A stretch of DNA of 64,000 nucleotides. It comes from Rhizobium giardinii bv. giardinii H152 (GTDB lineage Bacteria; Pseudomonadota; Alphaproteobacteria; Rhizobiales; Rhizobiaceae). The position numbers and the translations under genes were made by a program. The stretch is from assembly GCF_000379605.1 (NCBI RefSeq), contig NZ_KB902702.1, positions 97,887 through 161,886 on the forward strand, in the 5' to 3' direction. The stretch's first letter is position 1, and every line of letters begins with the position of its first letter. The notes below the pieces were generated by a model. The model searched no databases. It saw only the letters and a program-made list of their open reading frames with translations, and was not told the DNA's origin. Below are positions 1-8,396 of the stretch, piece by piece.

Positions 1-414
1 GCCCTGTCCGAGGGTGTCAAGCACGCCGGAAAATTGATCGCCTTCGATCTTTCCTTCCGCAGAGGTGATATCATGGCCTTCTGCGACCGAATGAAGGACG
101 AGATGCCGCAAACCTTTGCGGAGGTGACGATCTGCGATTTCGGCCATATCGGCGACGGCGGCGTACATTTCAATCTCGTCGTGCCCAGGGACAGCGCAGC
201 AGCATCGGACAAGGACTTCGAGCGGCGGCTGCGCGACTGGGTATTTGCCATCGCCGTTCAGGATTTCAACGGCAGCTTCAGCGCCGAACATGCCATCGGC
301 CGGAAAAACCAGGCCTATTACGACCTCTATACACACCAGAAGATCAAGGACATGGCCCACGGCCTCAAAGTCATCACCTCGCCGGGAGACCTCGGCACGG
401 TCAGCTTCGGATAG
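1..414 (+). CDS. FAD-linked oxidase, C-terminal part (cut by window start)
   Basis: The reading frame is open from base 1 and stops at 412-414; only the last ~137 residues are present. The end is typical of the GlcD/D-2-hydroxyacid dehydrogenase family C-terminal domain: a FGHIGDGGVHFN stretch (the metal/substrate histidine region) at residues ~51-62 and a GSFSAEHAIGR motif near residue 101, comparable to the GS-S-EHGIG motif of D-2-hydroxyglutarate and D-lactate dehydrogenases. Such enzymes oxidise a 2-hydroxyacid with FAD. The next gene (33 bp downstream) is an aminoadipate-semialdehyde-type dehydrogenase, so D-2-hydroxyglutarate, an intermediate of the bacterial lysine/2-oxoadipate route, is an attractive substrate, but this is inferred from context. 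The FAD-binding domain lies outside the window. Confidence 0.8.
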   Translation, partial: ALSEGVKHAGKLIAFDLSFRRGDIMAFCDRMKDEMPQTFAEVTICDFGHIGDGGVHFNLVVPRDSAAASDKDFERRLRDWVFAIAVQDFNGSFSAEHAIGRKNQAYYDLYTHQKIKDMAHGLKVITSPGDLGTVSFG

Positions 415-447
415 TCCTTCGAGACAAGAAACGGGAGTTTGCTCATC

Positions 448-1980
448 ATGAACATTGCAACGAAGACGGTGAATGTCGTTCAGGAAACGGCCGCACTTCT
501 CGAAAAGCTCGGCGTCGCCAAGGAGCTCTACACCGGCGGCGATATGGCCTCCTTCTCGCCGGTCACCGGCGAACAGATCGCCAGCCTGAAGACGGTCTCG
601 GCCGCCGAAGCCGCAGCCAAGATCGAGAAGGCCGACGCAGCTTTCCGCGCCTGGCGTCTCGTTCCGGCCCCGAAGCGCGGCGAACTGATCCGCCTGCTCG
701 GCGAAGAGCTGCGCGCCCACAAGGCCGACCTCGGCCGCCTGGTATCGATCGAAGCCGGCAAGATACCGTCGGAAGGCCTCGGCGAAGTGCAGGAAATGAT
801 CGACATTTGCGATTTCGCGGTCGGCCTCTCGCGCCAGCTCTACGGCCTGACGATCGCCACCGAACGCCCCGGCCACCGCATGATGGAAACCTGGCACCCG
901 CTCGGCGTCATCGGTGTCATCTCCGCCTTCAATTTCCCGGTCGCCGTCTGGTCGTGGAATGCGGCGCTGGCGCTGGTATGCGGCAATGCCGTCGTCTGGA
1001 AGCCTTCTGAAAAGACGCCGCTCACGGCACTTGCATCGCAGGCTATCTTTGAGCGCGCCCTTGCCCGCTTCGGCGATGCGCCGGAAGGCCTGGCCCAGGT
1101 GCTGATCGGCGATCGCGCCATCGGCGAGGTGCTGGTCGATCATCCGAAGGTGCCGCTGGTTTCGGCGACGGGCTCCACCCGCATGGGCCGCGACGTCGGC
1201 CCGCGCCTGGCCAAGCGCTTTGCCCGCGCCATCCTCGAACTCGGCGGCAACAATGGCGGCATCGTCTGCCCCTCGGCCGATCTCGACATGGCCCTGCGCG
1301 CCATCGCCTTCGGCGCCATGGGCACGGCCGGCCAGCGCTGCACGACATTGCGCCGCCTGTTCGTTCACGAAAGCGTCTACGACAAGCTCGTTCCGCGCCT
1401 GAAGAAGGCTTACCAGAGCGTGTCGGTCGGCAATCCGCTGGAATCGACCGCCCTCGTCGGTCCGCTGGTCGACAAGCCGGCCTTCGACAACATGCAGAGG
1501 GCGCTTGCCGAAGCCAAGGCCCATGGCGGCTCGGTCACGGGTGGCGATCGCGTCGCTCTCGGCCATGCCAACAGCTACTACGTCAAGCCCGCTCTCGTCG
1601 AAATGCCCAAGCAGGCGGGCCCGGTTCTCGAAGAGACCTTTGCGCCGATCCTGTACGTCATGAAGTACAGCGATTTCGACGCCGCCGTTGCCGAGCACAA
1701 CGCCGTCGCAGCCGGCCTCTCGTCGTCGATCTTCACGCTCGACCTGCAGGAAGCCGAGCGGTTCCTGTCGCCAGACGGTTCGGACTGCGGCATCGCCAAC
1801 GTCAATATCGGCACCTCGGGCGCCGAGATCGGCGGCGCGTTCGGCGGCGAGAAGGAAACGGGCGGCGGTCGCGAATCCGGCTCGGACTCGTGGAAGGCCT
1901 ACATGCGCCGCGCCACCAACACGATCAACTATTCGAAGGCCCTGCCGCTGGCACAGGGCGTCTCGTTCGATATCGAATAA
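448..1980 (+). CDS. amaB: ALDH7-family L-aminoadipate-semialdehyde / piperideine-6-carboxylate dehydrogenase
   Basis: 510 aa NAD(P)-dependent aldehyde dehydrogenase. The active-site glutamate is in ELGGNN (E264) and the nucleophile is in GQRCTT (C298). The PWN-equivalent segment is SAFNFPVAVWSWN and the C-terminal NIGTSGAEIGGAFGGEKETGGGRESGSDSWK block is characteristic of the ALDH7/AmaB subfamily. The family oxidises L-2-aminoadipate-6-semialdehyde (in equilibrium with piperideine-6-carboxylate) to L-2-aminoadipate in lysine catabolism. I chose ATG at 448, preceded by GGGAG 10 bp upstream, over the in-frame TTG at 439. It sits between an FAD oxidase and an aminotransferase with short gaps, so it is probably co-transcribed. 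The subfamily call is firm; the pathway rests on family knowledge. Confidence 0.85.
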   Translation: MNIATKTVNVVQETAALLEKLGVAKELYTGGDMASFSPVTGEQIASLKTVSAAEAAAKIEKADAAFRAWRLVPAPKRGELIRLLGEELRAHKADLGRLVSIEAGKIPSEGLGEVQEMIDICDFAVGLSRQLYGLTIATERPGHRMMETWHPLGVIGVISAFNFPVAVWSWNAALALVCGNAVVWKPSEKTPLTALASQAIFERALARFGDAPEGLAQVLIGDRAIGEVLVDHPKVPLVSATGSTRMGRDVGPRLAKRFARAILELGGNNGGIVCPSADLDMALRAIAFGAMGTAGQRCTTLRRLFVHESVYDKLVPRLKKAYQSVSVGNPLESTALVGPLVDKPAFDNMQRALAEAKAHGGSVTGGDRVALGHANSYYVKPALVEMPKQAGPVLEETFAPILYVMKYSDFDAAVAEHNAVAAGLSSSIFTLDLQEAERFLSPDGSDCGIANVNIGTSGAEIGGAFGGEKETGGGRESGSDSWKAYMRRATNTINYSKALPLAQGVSFDIE

Positions 1981-2006
1981 TTGGCGCCATCGAACAGGAT
2001 CGCACC

Positions 2007-3239
2007 ATGACCATCAACACCAAGGTTGAGGAGGCGGGCTTTTCGCCCGCCTCGCGGATTTCCACGATCGGTGTCTCGGAAATCCTGAAGATCGGCGCAC
2101 GCGCACAAGCCATGAAGCGTGACGGCAAGCCGGTGATCATTCTCGGCGCCGGCGAACCCGATTTCGACACGCCGGACCACGTCAAGCGCGCGGCAACCGC
2201 GGCCATGCTCAGGGGCGAAACCAAATATACGGCGCTCGACGGAACCCCGGAGCTGAAGGCCGCGATCCGCAAGAAATTCGCACGCGAAAACGATCTCTCC
2301 TACGAACAGGACGAAATCACCGTCGCGACCGGCGCCAAGCAGGTCCTTTTCAACGCGATGATGGCGACGCTCGACCCGGGCGACGAGGTGATCATCCCGA
2401 CACCTTACTGGACCTCCTATTCGGATATCATCGAGATCGCCGAGGGCAAGCCGGTGCTGATTGCCTGCGATGCCGAAGCCGGCTTCCGGCTGCGGGCCGA
2501 ACAGCTCGAAGCGGCGATCACGCCGAAGACGCGCTGGGTGATGTTGAACTCGCCATCCAACCCCTCGGGCGCCGCCTACAGCGCCGAGGACTACCGGCCG
2601 CTGCTCGACGTGCTCTTGAAATATCCGCATGTCTGGCTGCTGGTCGACGACATGTACGAACACATCGTCTACGATGGATTCCGTTTCGTGACCCCGGCCG
2701 CCCTGGAACCGCGCCTGAAGAACCGCACCCTGACGGTCAACGGCGTTTCCAAGGCCTATGCCATGACCGGCTGGCGCATCGGCTATGCCGGCGGTCCGCG
2801 CGCGCTGATCAAGGCAATGGCCGTCGTCCAGAGCCAGTCGACCTCCTGTCCGTCCTCGATCAGCCAGGCCGCCGCTGTCGAGGCCCTTAACGGACCGCAG
2901 GATTTCCTCAAGGAGCGCACCGAAAGCTTCAAGCGCCGCCGCGATCTGGTCGTCGCCGCGCTCAACGCCATTGACGGCCTCGAATGCCGCGTGCCGGAAG
3001 GGGCGTTCTATACCTTCTCGGGCTGCAGCGGCGTGCTCGGCAAGACGACGCCCAGCGGCAGGCGGATCGAGACGGACACCGACTTCTGCGCCTATCTGCT
3101 CGAAGATGCGCATGTCGCGGTCGTGCCAGGTTCCGCCTTCGGCCTCTCGCCCTTCTTCCGCATCTCCTATGCCACGTCGGAAGCGGAACTGCGCGAAGCC
3201 ATGGAGCGGATTGCCAAGGCTTGCGCAGCCTTGCGCTGA
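2007..3239 (+). CDS. Class I/II PLP-dependent aminotransferase (aspartate aminotransferase-like)
   Basis: 410 aa fold-type I aminotransferase. The PLP-binding lysine is in VSKAYAMTGWRIGY (K249), with the LNSPSNPSG motif around residue 175 and an N-terminal GAGEPDFDTPDHVK signature; the length matches the family (about 400 aa). ATG at 2007 is 26 bp after the dehydrogenase stop; the longer frame upstream only overlaps that gene. Members of this group transaminate aspartate, prephenate or related acids. In this position a role as 2-aminoadipate transaminase (giving 2-oxoadipate) is plausible but not provable from sequence. It is followed by a perfect 12-bp inverted repeat. Confidence 0.85.
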   Translation: MTINTKVEEAGFSPASRISTIGVSEILKIGARAQAMKRDGKPVIILGAGEPDFDTPDHVKRAATAAMLRGETKYTALDGTPELKAAIRKKFARENDLSYEQDEITVATGAKQVLFNAMMATLDPGDEVIIPTPYWTSYSDIIEIAEGKPVLIACDAEAGFRLRAEQLEAAITPKTRWVMLNSPSNPSGAAYSAEDYRPLLDVLLKYPHVWLLVDDMYEHIVYDGFRFVTPAALEPRLKNRTLTVNGVSKAYAMTGWRIGYAGGPRALIKAMAVVQSQSTSCPSSISQAAAVEALNGPQDFLKERTESFKRRRDLVVAALNAIDGLECRVPEGAFYTFSGCSGVLGKTTPSGRRIETDTDFCAYLLEDAHVAVVPGSAFGLSPFFRISYATSEAELREAMERIAKACAALR

Positions 3240-3246
3240 ATTCTCC

Positions 3247-3278
3247 TTCACGGCCGCGACAGCACCCGCGGCCGTGAA
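3247..3278 (+). terminator. Strong inverted repeat after the aminotransferase gene
   Basis: Perfect 12-bp arms TTCACGGCCGCG and CGCGGCCGTGAA around an 8-nt loop, starting 8 bp after the stop codon. No real T-run follows (only CTTTC), so it may be a weak terminator or an mRNA-stabilising hairpin that ends the lysine-type operon before the P450 gene. Confidence 0.5.
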
Positions 3279-3403
3279 TGGCTTTCGCGCCGCGCCGGGG
3301 AGCTTCGAAAGGATTTTGCGCTACGGAGAATTGCTGCTATCCGGTAAGCCGCAACGAAGCGCGCGATGGGCCGTGAGCGGACACAGAGAGGGGCAACCGG
3401 AGC

Positions 3404-4822
3404 ATGTTCTCCCGTTTACGGCAAACGACGGATGTCATTGAAAAACTCAGGAAGACGTCGTTCGAGCCCGCGCATTCCGCCTATTATACGGGCAAGCCCG
3501 GACGGCCACTGAACCTGATCCTCAAGGCCCGCCACGACTTCCTGTCGATCTGGCGCAAGGGCGACTATACCGACCGCGTCACCCAGATGAAAGTCTTCGG
3601 ACGCCAGATCGTCGTCGTCAATTCGCCGGACGCGATCCGCTACGTCGTCGCCAAACGGCACGAGAATTTCGAGCGCAAGACCCCGCAGATGCGCCGCGCA
3701 CTGGAATTCCTGCTCGGCGACGGCCTGTTCATCTCCGACGGTGAAACCTGGAAGCAGCGCCGCCCGCTGGTCAACGATATCGTTCACAAGAACCGTGTGC
3801 CGGCGTTCGGCAAGATCATGGAAAACACGACAAGCGAGCTCGTCCAGCGCTGGGAATCGTTGCCGGAGGGTGCACCCGTCAACGCGCTGTTCGAGATGGC
3901 CGGTCTCACGGCCGAGATCATTTCGCGTTCGGTTTTCGGCAACGACCTCGGCGAAGACGCGGCCAGCGCCGTCAGCGAGGGGTTCGAGAGCTATCAATCG
4001 CTGATCGATTCCGTCAACATCGGCTATTTCCTCGGCTTCGATGATGGCCTGCCGGTGCTGCGCACGCCGAAGCTGCGCCGCTCCGTTTCACGTATCCACC
4101 AGATCATCGACAAGGTGGTGGAGGACCATCTGGCCGGCCGCGGCGACAACAATTCGATGATCGAGCTCCTGGTGCGCCGGCAAAACCGCAATCCGGAGCT
4201 GAAGCTCGACGTGGTGGCGCTGCGCAACGAGGCGGCGACGATCTTCATGGCCGGCCACGAGACGACGGCGGCGACGCTGACCTGGGCCTGGTACCTGCTG
4301 TCGCGGGCCGGATGGGTGGAAAAATCCCTGCATGAGGAGATCGCCCGCGTCTGCGGCGACCGCGTACCGACACTTGACGACATCCCGCAGCTCGAATGGT
4401 GCCGGGCGGTGATCGAGGAAACGCTCAGGCTCTATCCGCCGGTGCCGATCCTTGCGCGGCAGACGAACGAAGCCGACCGGATCGGCGATATCGACGTCAA
4501 GCCGGCGTCGCTGATCCTGATCGTGCCGTGGCTGCTGCATCGCACCGAGGCCTTCTTCAAGGACGCGCATCTGTTCAAGCCGGAGCGCTTCCTGAACGGG
4601 CAGAGACCGATCCCCTACAGCTACATCCCCTTTGCCAGCGGCCCGCGCGTCTGCCCCGGGCTGCAATTCGGCCTCACGGAGGCGATCCTGTGCCTGGCGA
4701 TCCTTGCGCAGCGCTTCAGGGTGCGCGTTGCCGATGATGCCAAGGTCGAGCCGCAGTGCCGCCTGACGCTGCGGCCGCGCGGCGGCCTGCCGGTGACGCT
4801 GCACCGGCGAGAAAGGGTGTAG
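3404..4822 (+). CDS. Cytochrome P450
   Basis: 472 aa heme monooxygenase. The I-helix oxygen-activation motif AGHETTAATLTW (about residues 283-294), the K-helix ExxR in EETLRLYP, and the heme loop FASGPRVCPG with the thiolate cysteine at C417 are all intact. There is no N-terminal signal or membrane anchor, so it is a soluble bacterial P450 that needs separate redox partners; none are in the window. Sequence style (long, with a YIPFASGPR heme loop) resembles the bacterial fatty-acid/terpene-type P450s similar to CYP102/CYP4 rather than short class I forms. The downstream acyltransferase starts 5 bp later, which suggests a shared lipid-related job. The substrate is unknown. Confidence 0.93.
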   Translation: MFSRLRQTTDVIEKLRKTSFEPAHSAYYTGKPGRPLNLILKARHDFLSIWRKGDYTDRVTQMKVFGRQIVVVNSPDAIRYVVAKRHENFERKTPQMRRALEFLLGDGLFISDGETWKQRRPLVNDIVHKNRVPAFGKIMENTTSELVQRWESLPEGAPVNALFEMAGLTAEIISRSVFGNDLGEDAASAVSEGFESYQSLIDSVNIGYFLGFDDGLPVLRTPKLRRSVSRIHQIIDKVVEDHLAGRGDNNSMIELLVRRQNRNPELKLDVVALRNEAATIFMAGHETTAATLTWAWYLLSRAGWVEKSLHEEIARVCGDRVPTLDDIPQLEWCRAVIEETLRLYPPVPILARQTNEADRIGDIDVKPASLILIVPWLLHRTEAFFKDAHLFKPERFLNGQRPIPYSYIPFASGPRVCPGLQFGLTEAILCLAILAQRFRVRVADDAKVEPQCRLTLRPRGGLPVTLHRRERV

Positions 4823-4827
4823 AGCCC

Positions 4828-5817
4828 ATGGCCGAGGCGAACAAGAAGGCGAAGAGCGTTCCGGCGAAACGGTCCGCCTGGGTCTACAGCGCCCCGGCCG
4901 CGCCGCCGCTCGCGGATCTGTTTGCGAGCGCCGACCGCCGCCGCGCCGCATTTCGCTACCATGTGACCGAAAATATCCAGAACCTCCTCGACCTTGCCGT
5001 CCATTTCGGACTGAAAGCCATGCCGGCGCGGGTCTGTTCGGCGGCAGGCGCGCGGCTTGGCGCTTTTGTCATGCCTCGCTGGCATAAATCCGCAGTCAAG
5101 AAGGCGCAGAAGAATCTGGAGCGGCTTCTGCCGGATGCGACCGAAGAAGAACGCGACCGTATTCTGAAGCGAAACTGGCAAAACCAGGGACGCATCATGA
5201 CGGAGTTATCGATCGTCGGGCGTCTGGCGCGACGCGTCGTCTGGCACAATCTCAACTATTTCACCGAGGCCCATGCGAAGGGGCCGGTGATCATGGTCGG
5301 CATGCATCTCGGAAACTGGGAGATATATGCCCCGAAGCTCGTTGAACTCGGACTGAGCCCATCCGCCAACTATACGCCGCCCGCCGGAAGGGCGCGGGCC
5401 TGGATCGCCGAGCGGGTCCGGCGCAAGCTGGGATACGGCCTTATGCCGCCGGGCAAGGAGGGGATACGGCCGGCATTGAAGATATTGAAGGAAGGCGGTG
5501 CGATTTCGGTGTTCTGCGACGAGGGTTTTGCCGGCAAGATCCGCGGCCCCTTCTTCGACCGTCCTCCGCATCTCGAAGGCAATCTCGCGGTCGTCGTGCG
5601 GCTTGCCCGGCTGACGCAGGCGACAATCTGCCCGGGCTATATCCTGCGCAAGGAAGGGGCGCATTTCGAAGCCTTCGCGCTCCCCCCGATCACGCTGCCG
5701 CCAGAAAACAAACCCGGCGAGCGCCTGATTGACGACGTCCTGCTGCTCAATTCGGTCATCGAGCCCGTCGTCCGCGCCCATCTCGACCAGTGGTATTTCC
5801 TCGACAACGCCCTTTAA
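4828..5817 (+). CDS. LPLAT-superfamily acyltransferase (HtrB/LpxL-like)
   Basis: 329 aa from ATG 4828, with GAAAGGG about 10 bp upstream. The catalytic HxxxxE motif of the LpxL/HtrB/MsbB family is visible as MHLGNWE, followed by a PAGRARAWIAERVRRK segment and a DEGFAGKIRGPFF segment that correspond to the family's later conserved blocks. These enzymes move an acyl chain to lipid A or a lysolipid on the inner-membrane cytoplasmic face. There is no clear N-terminal membrane helix, which LpxL normally has; a Lys-rich hydrophilic N-terminus of ~30 residues precedes it. It overlaps nothing and is 5 bp behind a P450 gene, so translational coupling is likely. It may modify a specialised lipid rather than housekeeping lipid A. 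Confidence 0.8.
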   Translation: MAEANKKAKSVPAKRSAWVYSAPAAPPLADLFASADRRRAAFRYHVTENIQNLLDLAVHFGLKAMPARVCSAAGARLGAFVMPRWHKSAVKKAQKNLERLLPDATEEERDRILKRNWQNQGRIMTELSIVGRLARRVVWHNLNYFTEAHAKGPVIMVGMHLGNWEIYAPKLVELGLSPSANYTPPAGRARAWIAERVRRKLGYGLMPPGKEGIRPALKILKEGGAISVFCDEGFAGKIRGPFFDRPPHLEGNLAVVVRLARLTQATICPGYILRKEGAHFEAFALPPITLPPENKPGERLIDDVLLLNSVIEPVVRAHLDQWYFLDNAL

Positions 5818-5823
5818 CGCGCG

Positions 5824-6432
5824 TCATGTCTGACGCGCGGCGCTGCAGAGCGCCTGCACCGTTCCCTGCAACTCGGCAACGAGGGCAACCAAGCGCGAGC
5901 CGGCTATATCGAGCGGCCCGCTGTTGTCGATCGTCGTGGCGTCGGCGGCGTCGGGAATATCCGGTGCCTGCCGCTGCAGGCGTCTCAGAATGTCCGCCTC
6001 GCTTTCGCGCCCGCGTGCGACAAGTCGCTTGGCGAGAACCTGCGGCGATGCCGTGATGTTGACGACCACCACCTTGGGGAAAACCTGCCGGAACTGGGCA
6101 AGCGCCCCACGGCTGCCATTAGCGATCAGGATACGCCCGGCGTGCACGCGCTCAAGCGCCTCGCGGGGAATGCCGTATTTCAACCCATGCGCCTGCCAGG
6201 CAACGGCGAAATCACCCGTCTCCAGCCGAGCGTCGAATTCGTCAGTGGCAACACTCTCGTGATCCTCGCCGCCGGCATCGGAGGGACGGGTGATCACACG
6301 GCGGACGAAATCGATATCGGCGCGGCCGGAGAAGTGCTGGGCGACATAGCCGATGACGCTGTCCTTGCCGGCGCCGCTTGGTCCGACGACGACGATGATC
6401 GCCCCGGATCGATTCTTGAGCTGGCCGTCCAT
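5824..6432 (-). CDS. phnN: Ribose 1,5-bisphosphokinase PhnN
   Basis: 202 aa nucleoside-kinase/guanylate-kinase-like protein with Walker A GPSGAGKDS at residues 17-25. PhnN phosphorylates ribose 1,5-bisphosphate to PRPP, the last step of the C-P lyase pathway. It is the last gene of the minus-strand phn locus; its ATG overlaps the phnM stop by one base (ATGA), so translation is coupled. Length fits the family (E. coli about 185 aa). It faces the acyltransferase gene tail to tail with only 6 bp between stops. Confidence 0.93.
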   Translation of the reverse strand: MDGQLKNRSGAIIVVVGPSGAGKDSVIGYVAQHFSGRADIDFVRRVITRPSDAGGEDHESVATDEFDARLETGDFAVAWQAHGLKYGIPREALERVHAGRILIANGSRGALAQFRQVFPKVVVVNITASPQVLAKRLVARGRESEADILRRLQRQAPDIPDAADATTIDNSGPLDIAGSRLVALVAELQGTVQALCSAARQT

Positions 6433-7571
6433 CAGGCGACCCGCCGACCTTCGCGCCAGACGGAACGGACGACCGGAATGCCCTCATGACGCTGCACCCG
6501 AACGATATCGGCGCGCAGGCCGGTGGCGATGCGGCCGCGATCGTCAAGACCAACCGTGCGGGCCGGTGTCGCCGTCACCATGGCGAGCGCCTGCGGCAGA
6601 CTGACGCTTTCCACCTCGTCCGACAGCACGAAGGGCGCATGGATCAGGCTGAACGGCACGTAGTCCGACGACAACACGTCCAGAACGCCGCGTTCGGCAA
6701 GGTCACGCGCGGCGATATTGCCGGAGTGCGACTTGCCCCGCACGACGTTCGGCGCACCCATCAGCACGCTCAGGCCCGCGGCATGCGAGGCCTTCGCGGC
6801 TTCGAAGCTGGTCGGAAATTCCGCCAGCCGAATACCGAAACCGACGGATTCCTCGACATGGGCAAGGGTCGCGTCGTCATGGCTGGCAATCGTGATGCCG
6901 CGCTCGGCGCAGGCCTTGGCGATCTCGGTGCGATGCGGTCCAGCGTATTTGGCCGAAAGAGCCTGCTGGCGGGCACAGAACGCGGCGAAGGCCTCGTCCG
7001 TCATGCCGCGCTTGTTCTTGTAGTAGAGCGTGTACTGATCCATCGTCTGGAACTGGCGCTGGCCCGGCGCATGATCCATCAGCGAGACGAGGCCGACCTG
7101 CGGGTCATTCTCGAATTCCTGGAAATGCGCAAGCACGTTATCGGTCGAGACTTCGCAGCGCAGGTGGATGCGGTGGTCTGCGCGCAGGCGATTTTCCCTG
7201 GCGGCCTGCGCCAGCGCGTCTGCCATCTCGCGCATCTCGCCCCGCTCGAAGCCGCCGTCCTCGTCGGAGCCCATGCGCAGGCAGTCGAAGACCGTGGTGA
7301 TGCCCGACGTGACGACCTGCGCGTCATGCGCCTGGATGGCCGCCATCTTCAGCCAGCGAACGCCGGGGCGCGGCGAGTAATGCGCTTCCAGATGATCGGT
7401 GTGCAGCTCGACCAGGCCCGGTATCAGGTAATCGCCTTCGAAATCCTCACCAGTGCGGGCGGCGCCTTCCGAGACGTCGGCGATCTTGCCCTCGCGGATC
7501 AGCACCGAGCCGGTGACGATCTGGTCCTCAAGGACGATGCGGGCATTGGAAAGAACGGTTTCAGCGGTCAT
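6432..7571 (-). CDS. phnM: Alpha-D-ribose 1-methylphosphonate 5-triphosphate diphosphatase PhnM
   Basis: 379 aa, an amidohydrolase-superfamily member with the metal-binding run LVELHTDHLEAH (H57, H60, H64) and a later IASHDDATLAHVEE segment. PhnM removes pyrophosphate from ribose 1-methylphosphonate 5-triphosphate to give the substrate of PhnJ. Length equals the E. coli enzyme. It starts one base after the upstream DUF1045 gene and overlaps phnN, giving a three-gene tail (DUF1045-phnM-phnN) to the locus. Confidence 0.96.
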   Translation of the reverse strand: MTAETVLSNARIVLEDQIVTGSVLIREGKIADVSEGAARTGEDFEGDYLIPGLVELHTDHLEAHYSPRPGVRWLKMAAIQAHDAQVVTSGITTVFDCLRMGSDEDGGFERGEMREMADALAQAARENRLRADHRIHLRCEVSTDNVLAHFQEFENDPQVGLVSLMDHAPGQRQFQTMDQYTLYYKNKRGMTDEAFAAFCARQQALSAKYAGPHRTEIAKACAERGITIASHDDATLAHVEESVGFGIRLAEFPTSFEAAKASHAAGLSVLMGAPNVVRGKSHSGNIAARDLAERGVLDVLSSDYVPFSLIHAPFVLSDEVESVSLPQALAMVTATPARTVGLDDRGRIATGLRADIVRVQRHEGIPVVRSVWREGRRVA

Positions 7572-7572
7572 G

Positions 7573-8280
7573 TCATGCCATCTTTCGTTGGGATGTGCCG
7601 CTAAGCGGCAAGAGCGTGTGGACGGTGAAGGGCGCGCCGCGCGCGTGTTCGGTAAACAGTGCCAGCGACGTGACAGAGAGCGGCTCGCCGATGAAGGGCG
7701 CGAAGGTCTGCTCCAGCAGGGCCTTCATTGCGGCCTGCCGTTCCGCCGGCACCGGGCCGGTCAACGTCATGTGGAACTGGAAGCTCTCGAACACATAGGG
7801 GTAACCCCAGGAGAGCAGATTGGCCCGATGCAGGTCGGTCAGCGAATCCGGCTTGCGCCGCGAGAAATCCGCGGCCGAGAGAGGCGCCCGGAAAGGTTCG
7901 AAGCGCCGCACCGTCTCGTCGGCAAGCGCCTGCAGTTCCGGACAGTCCACCGCCGGTACCAGCGCAAAAAAAGGTCCGAGCTGCCCCAGCGTCATTTCAG
8001 GTATCTCGAAAGGCGCACATTCGGCGGCAAAACCATCGAAGGCGGCAAGCAGCTGTGCTTCGGTTTTCGCCGCGGCAAGGGGAAACGGCGCCTTCAGCGT
8101 GCCGTGAAATCCGTAGCGGCGCGGATCGGCGGTCAGGGCCTTCAGTTCGGCTGCACCGAACTCCCCGGCAGCCTGGAGAGCCCTGGTTTCGCCGGTGAAC
8201 GGATTGCTGCCCAGCCAATTCGCCGCCGTGATCGTCAGCGGGTGGTCTTCGTCCGGCGTCAAATAGAATGCGTAGCGCAC
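7573..8280 (-). CDS. DUF1045 phosphonate-metabolism protein, 2H phosphoesterase-like
   Basis: 235 aa. Two HxTx motifs, HGTLKAPF (about residue 59) and HMTLTGPV (about residue 175), mark a 2H-phosphoesterase fold; the family (DUF1045) is repeatedly found in alphaproteobacterial phn operons. The locus has no phnP, whose product opens the 5-phosphoribosyl 1,2-cyclic phosphate left by PhnJ. A 2H cyclic phosphodiesterase is a logical substitute, which I infer from fold plus gene absence. It is preceded by a 116-bp gap with a possible PhoB box and followed by phnM after one base. Confidence 0.85.
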   Translation of the reverse strand: MRYAFYLTPDEDHPLTITAANWLGSNPFTGETRALQAAGEFGAAELKALTADPRRYGFHGTLKAPFPLAAAKTEAQLLAAFDGFAAECAPFEIPEMTLGQLGPFFALVPAVDCPELQALADETVRRFEPFRAPLSAADFSRRKPDSLTDLHRANLLSWGYPYVFESFQFHMTLTGPVPAERQAAMKALLEQTFAPFIGEPLSVTSLALFTEHARGAPFTVHTLLPLSGTSQRKMA

Positions 8281-8356
8281 GGTCCATTCCCTATCGAGGG
8301 CGTCACGGGAGCGTCGATCGGACGGGCCGATGAGACGCCGTCGCTATCCGCTTTTC

Positions 8357-8374
8357 GTGACATTATCGTGATGG
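8357..8374 (-). promoter_or_regulatory. Weak candidate PhoB box before DUF1045-phnM-phnN
   Basis: On the minus strand the units CCATCAC and ATGTCAC are spaced by 4 bp (11-bp period). ATGTCAC is identical to one half of the better box before phnG and matches CTGTCAT at 5 of 7; the other half matches only 4 of 7. It lies about 77 bp before the DUF1045 start, in the only sizeable gap in this part of the locus. Confidence 0.3.
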
Positions 8375-8396
8375 CCGGCGATGAACCGGCACGTTT

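Noticed and set aside
1929..3251. 440-codon minus-strand open frame over the aminotransferase
   Set aside because: Shadow of a gene with intact PLP motif.
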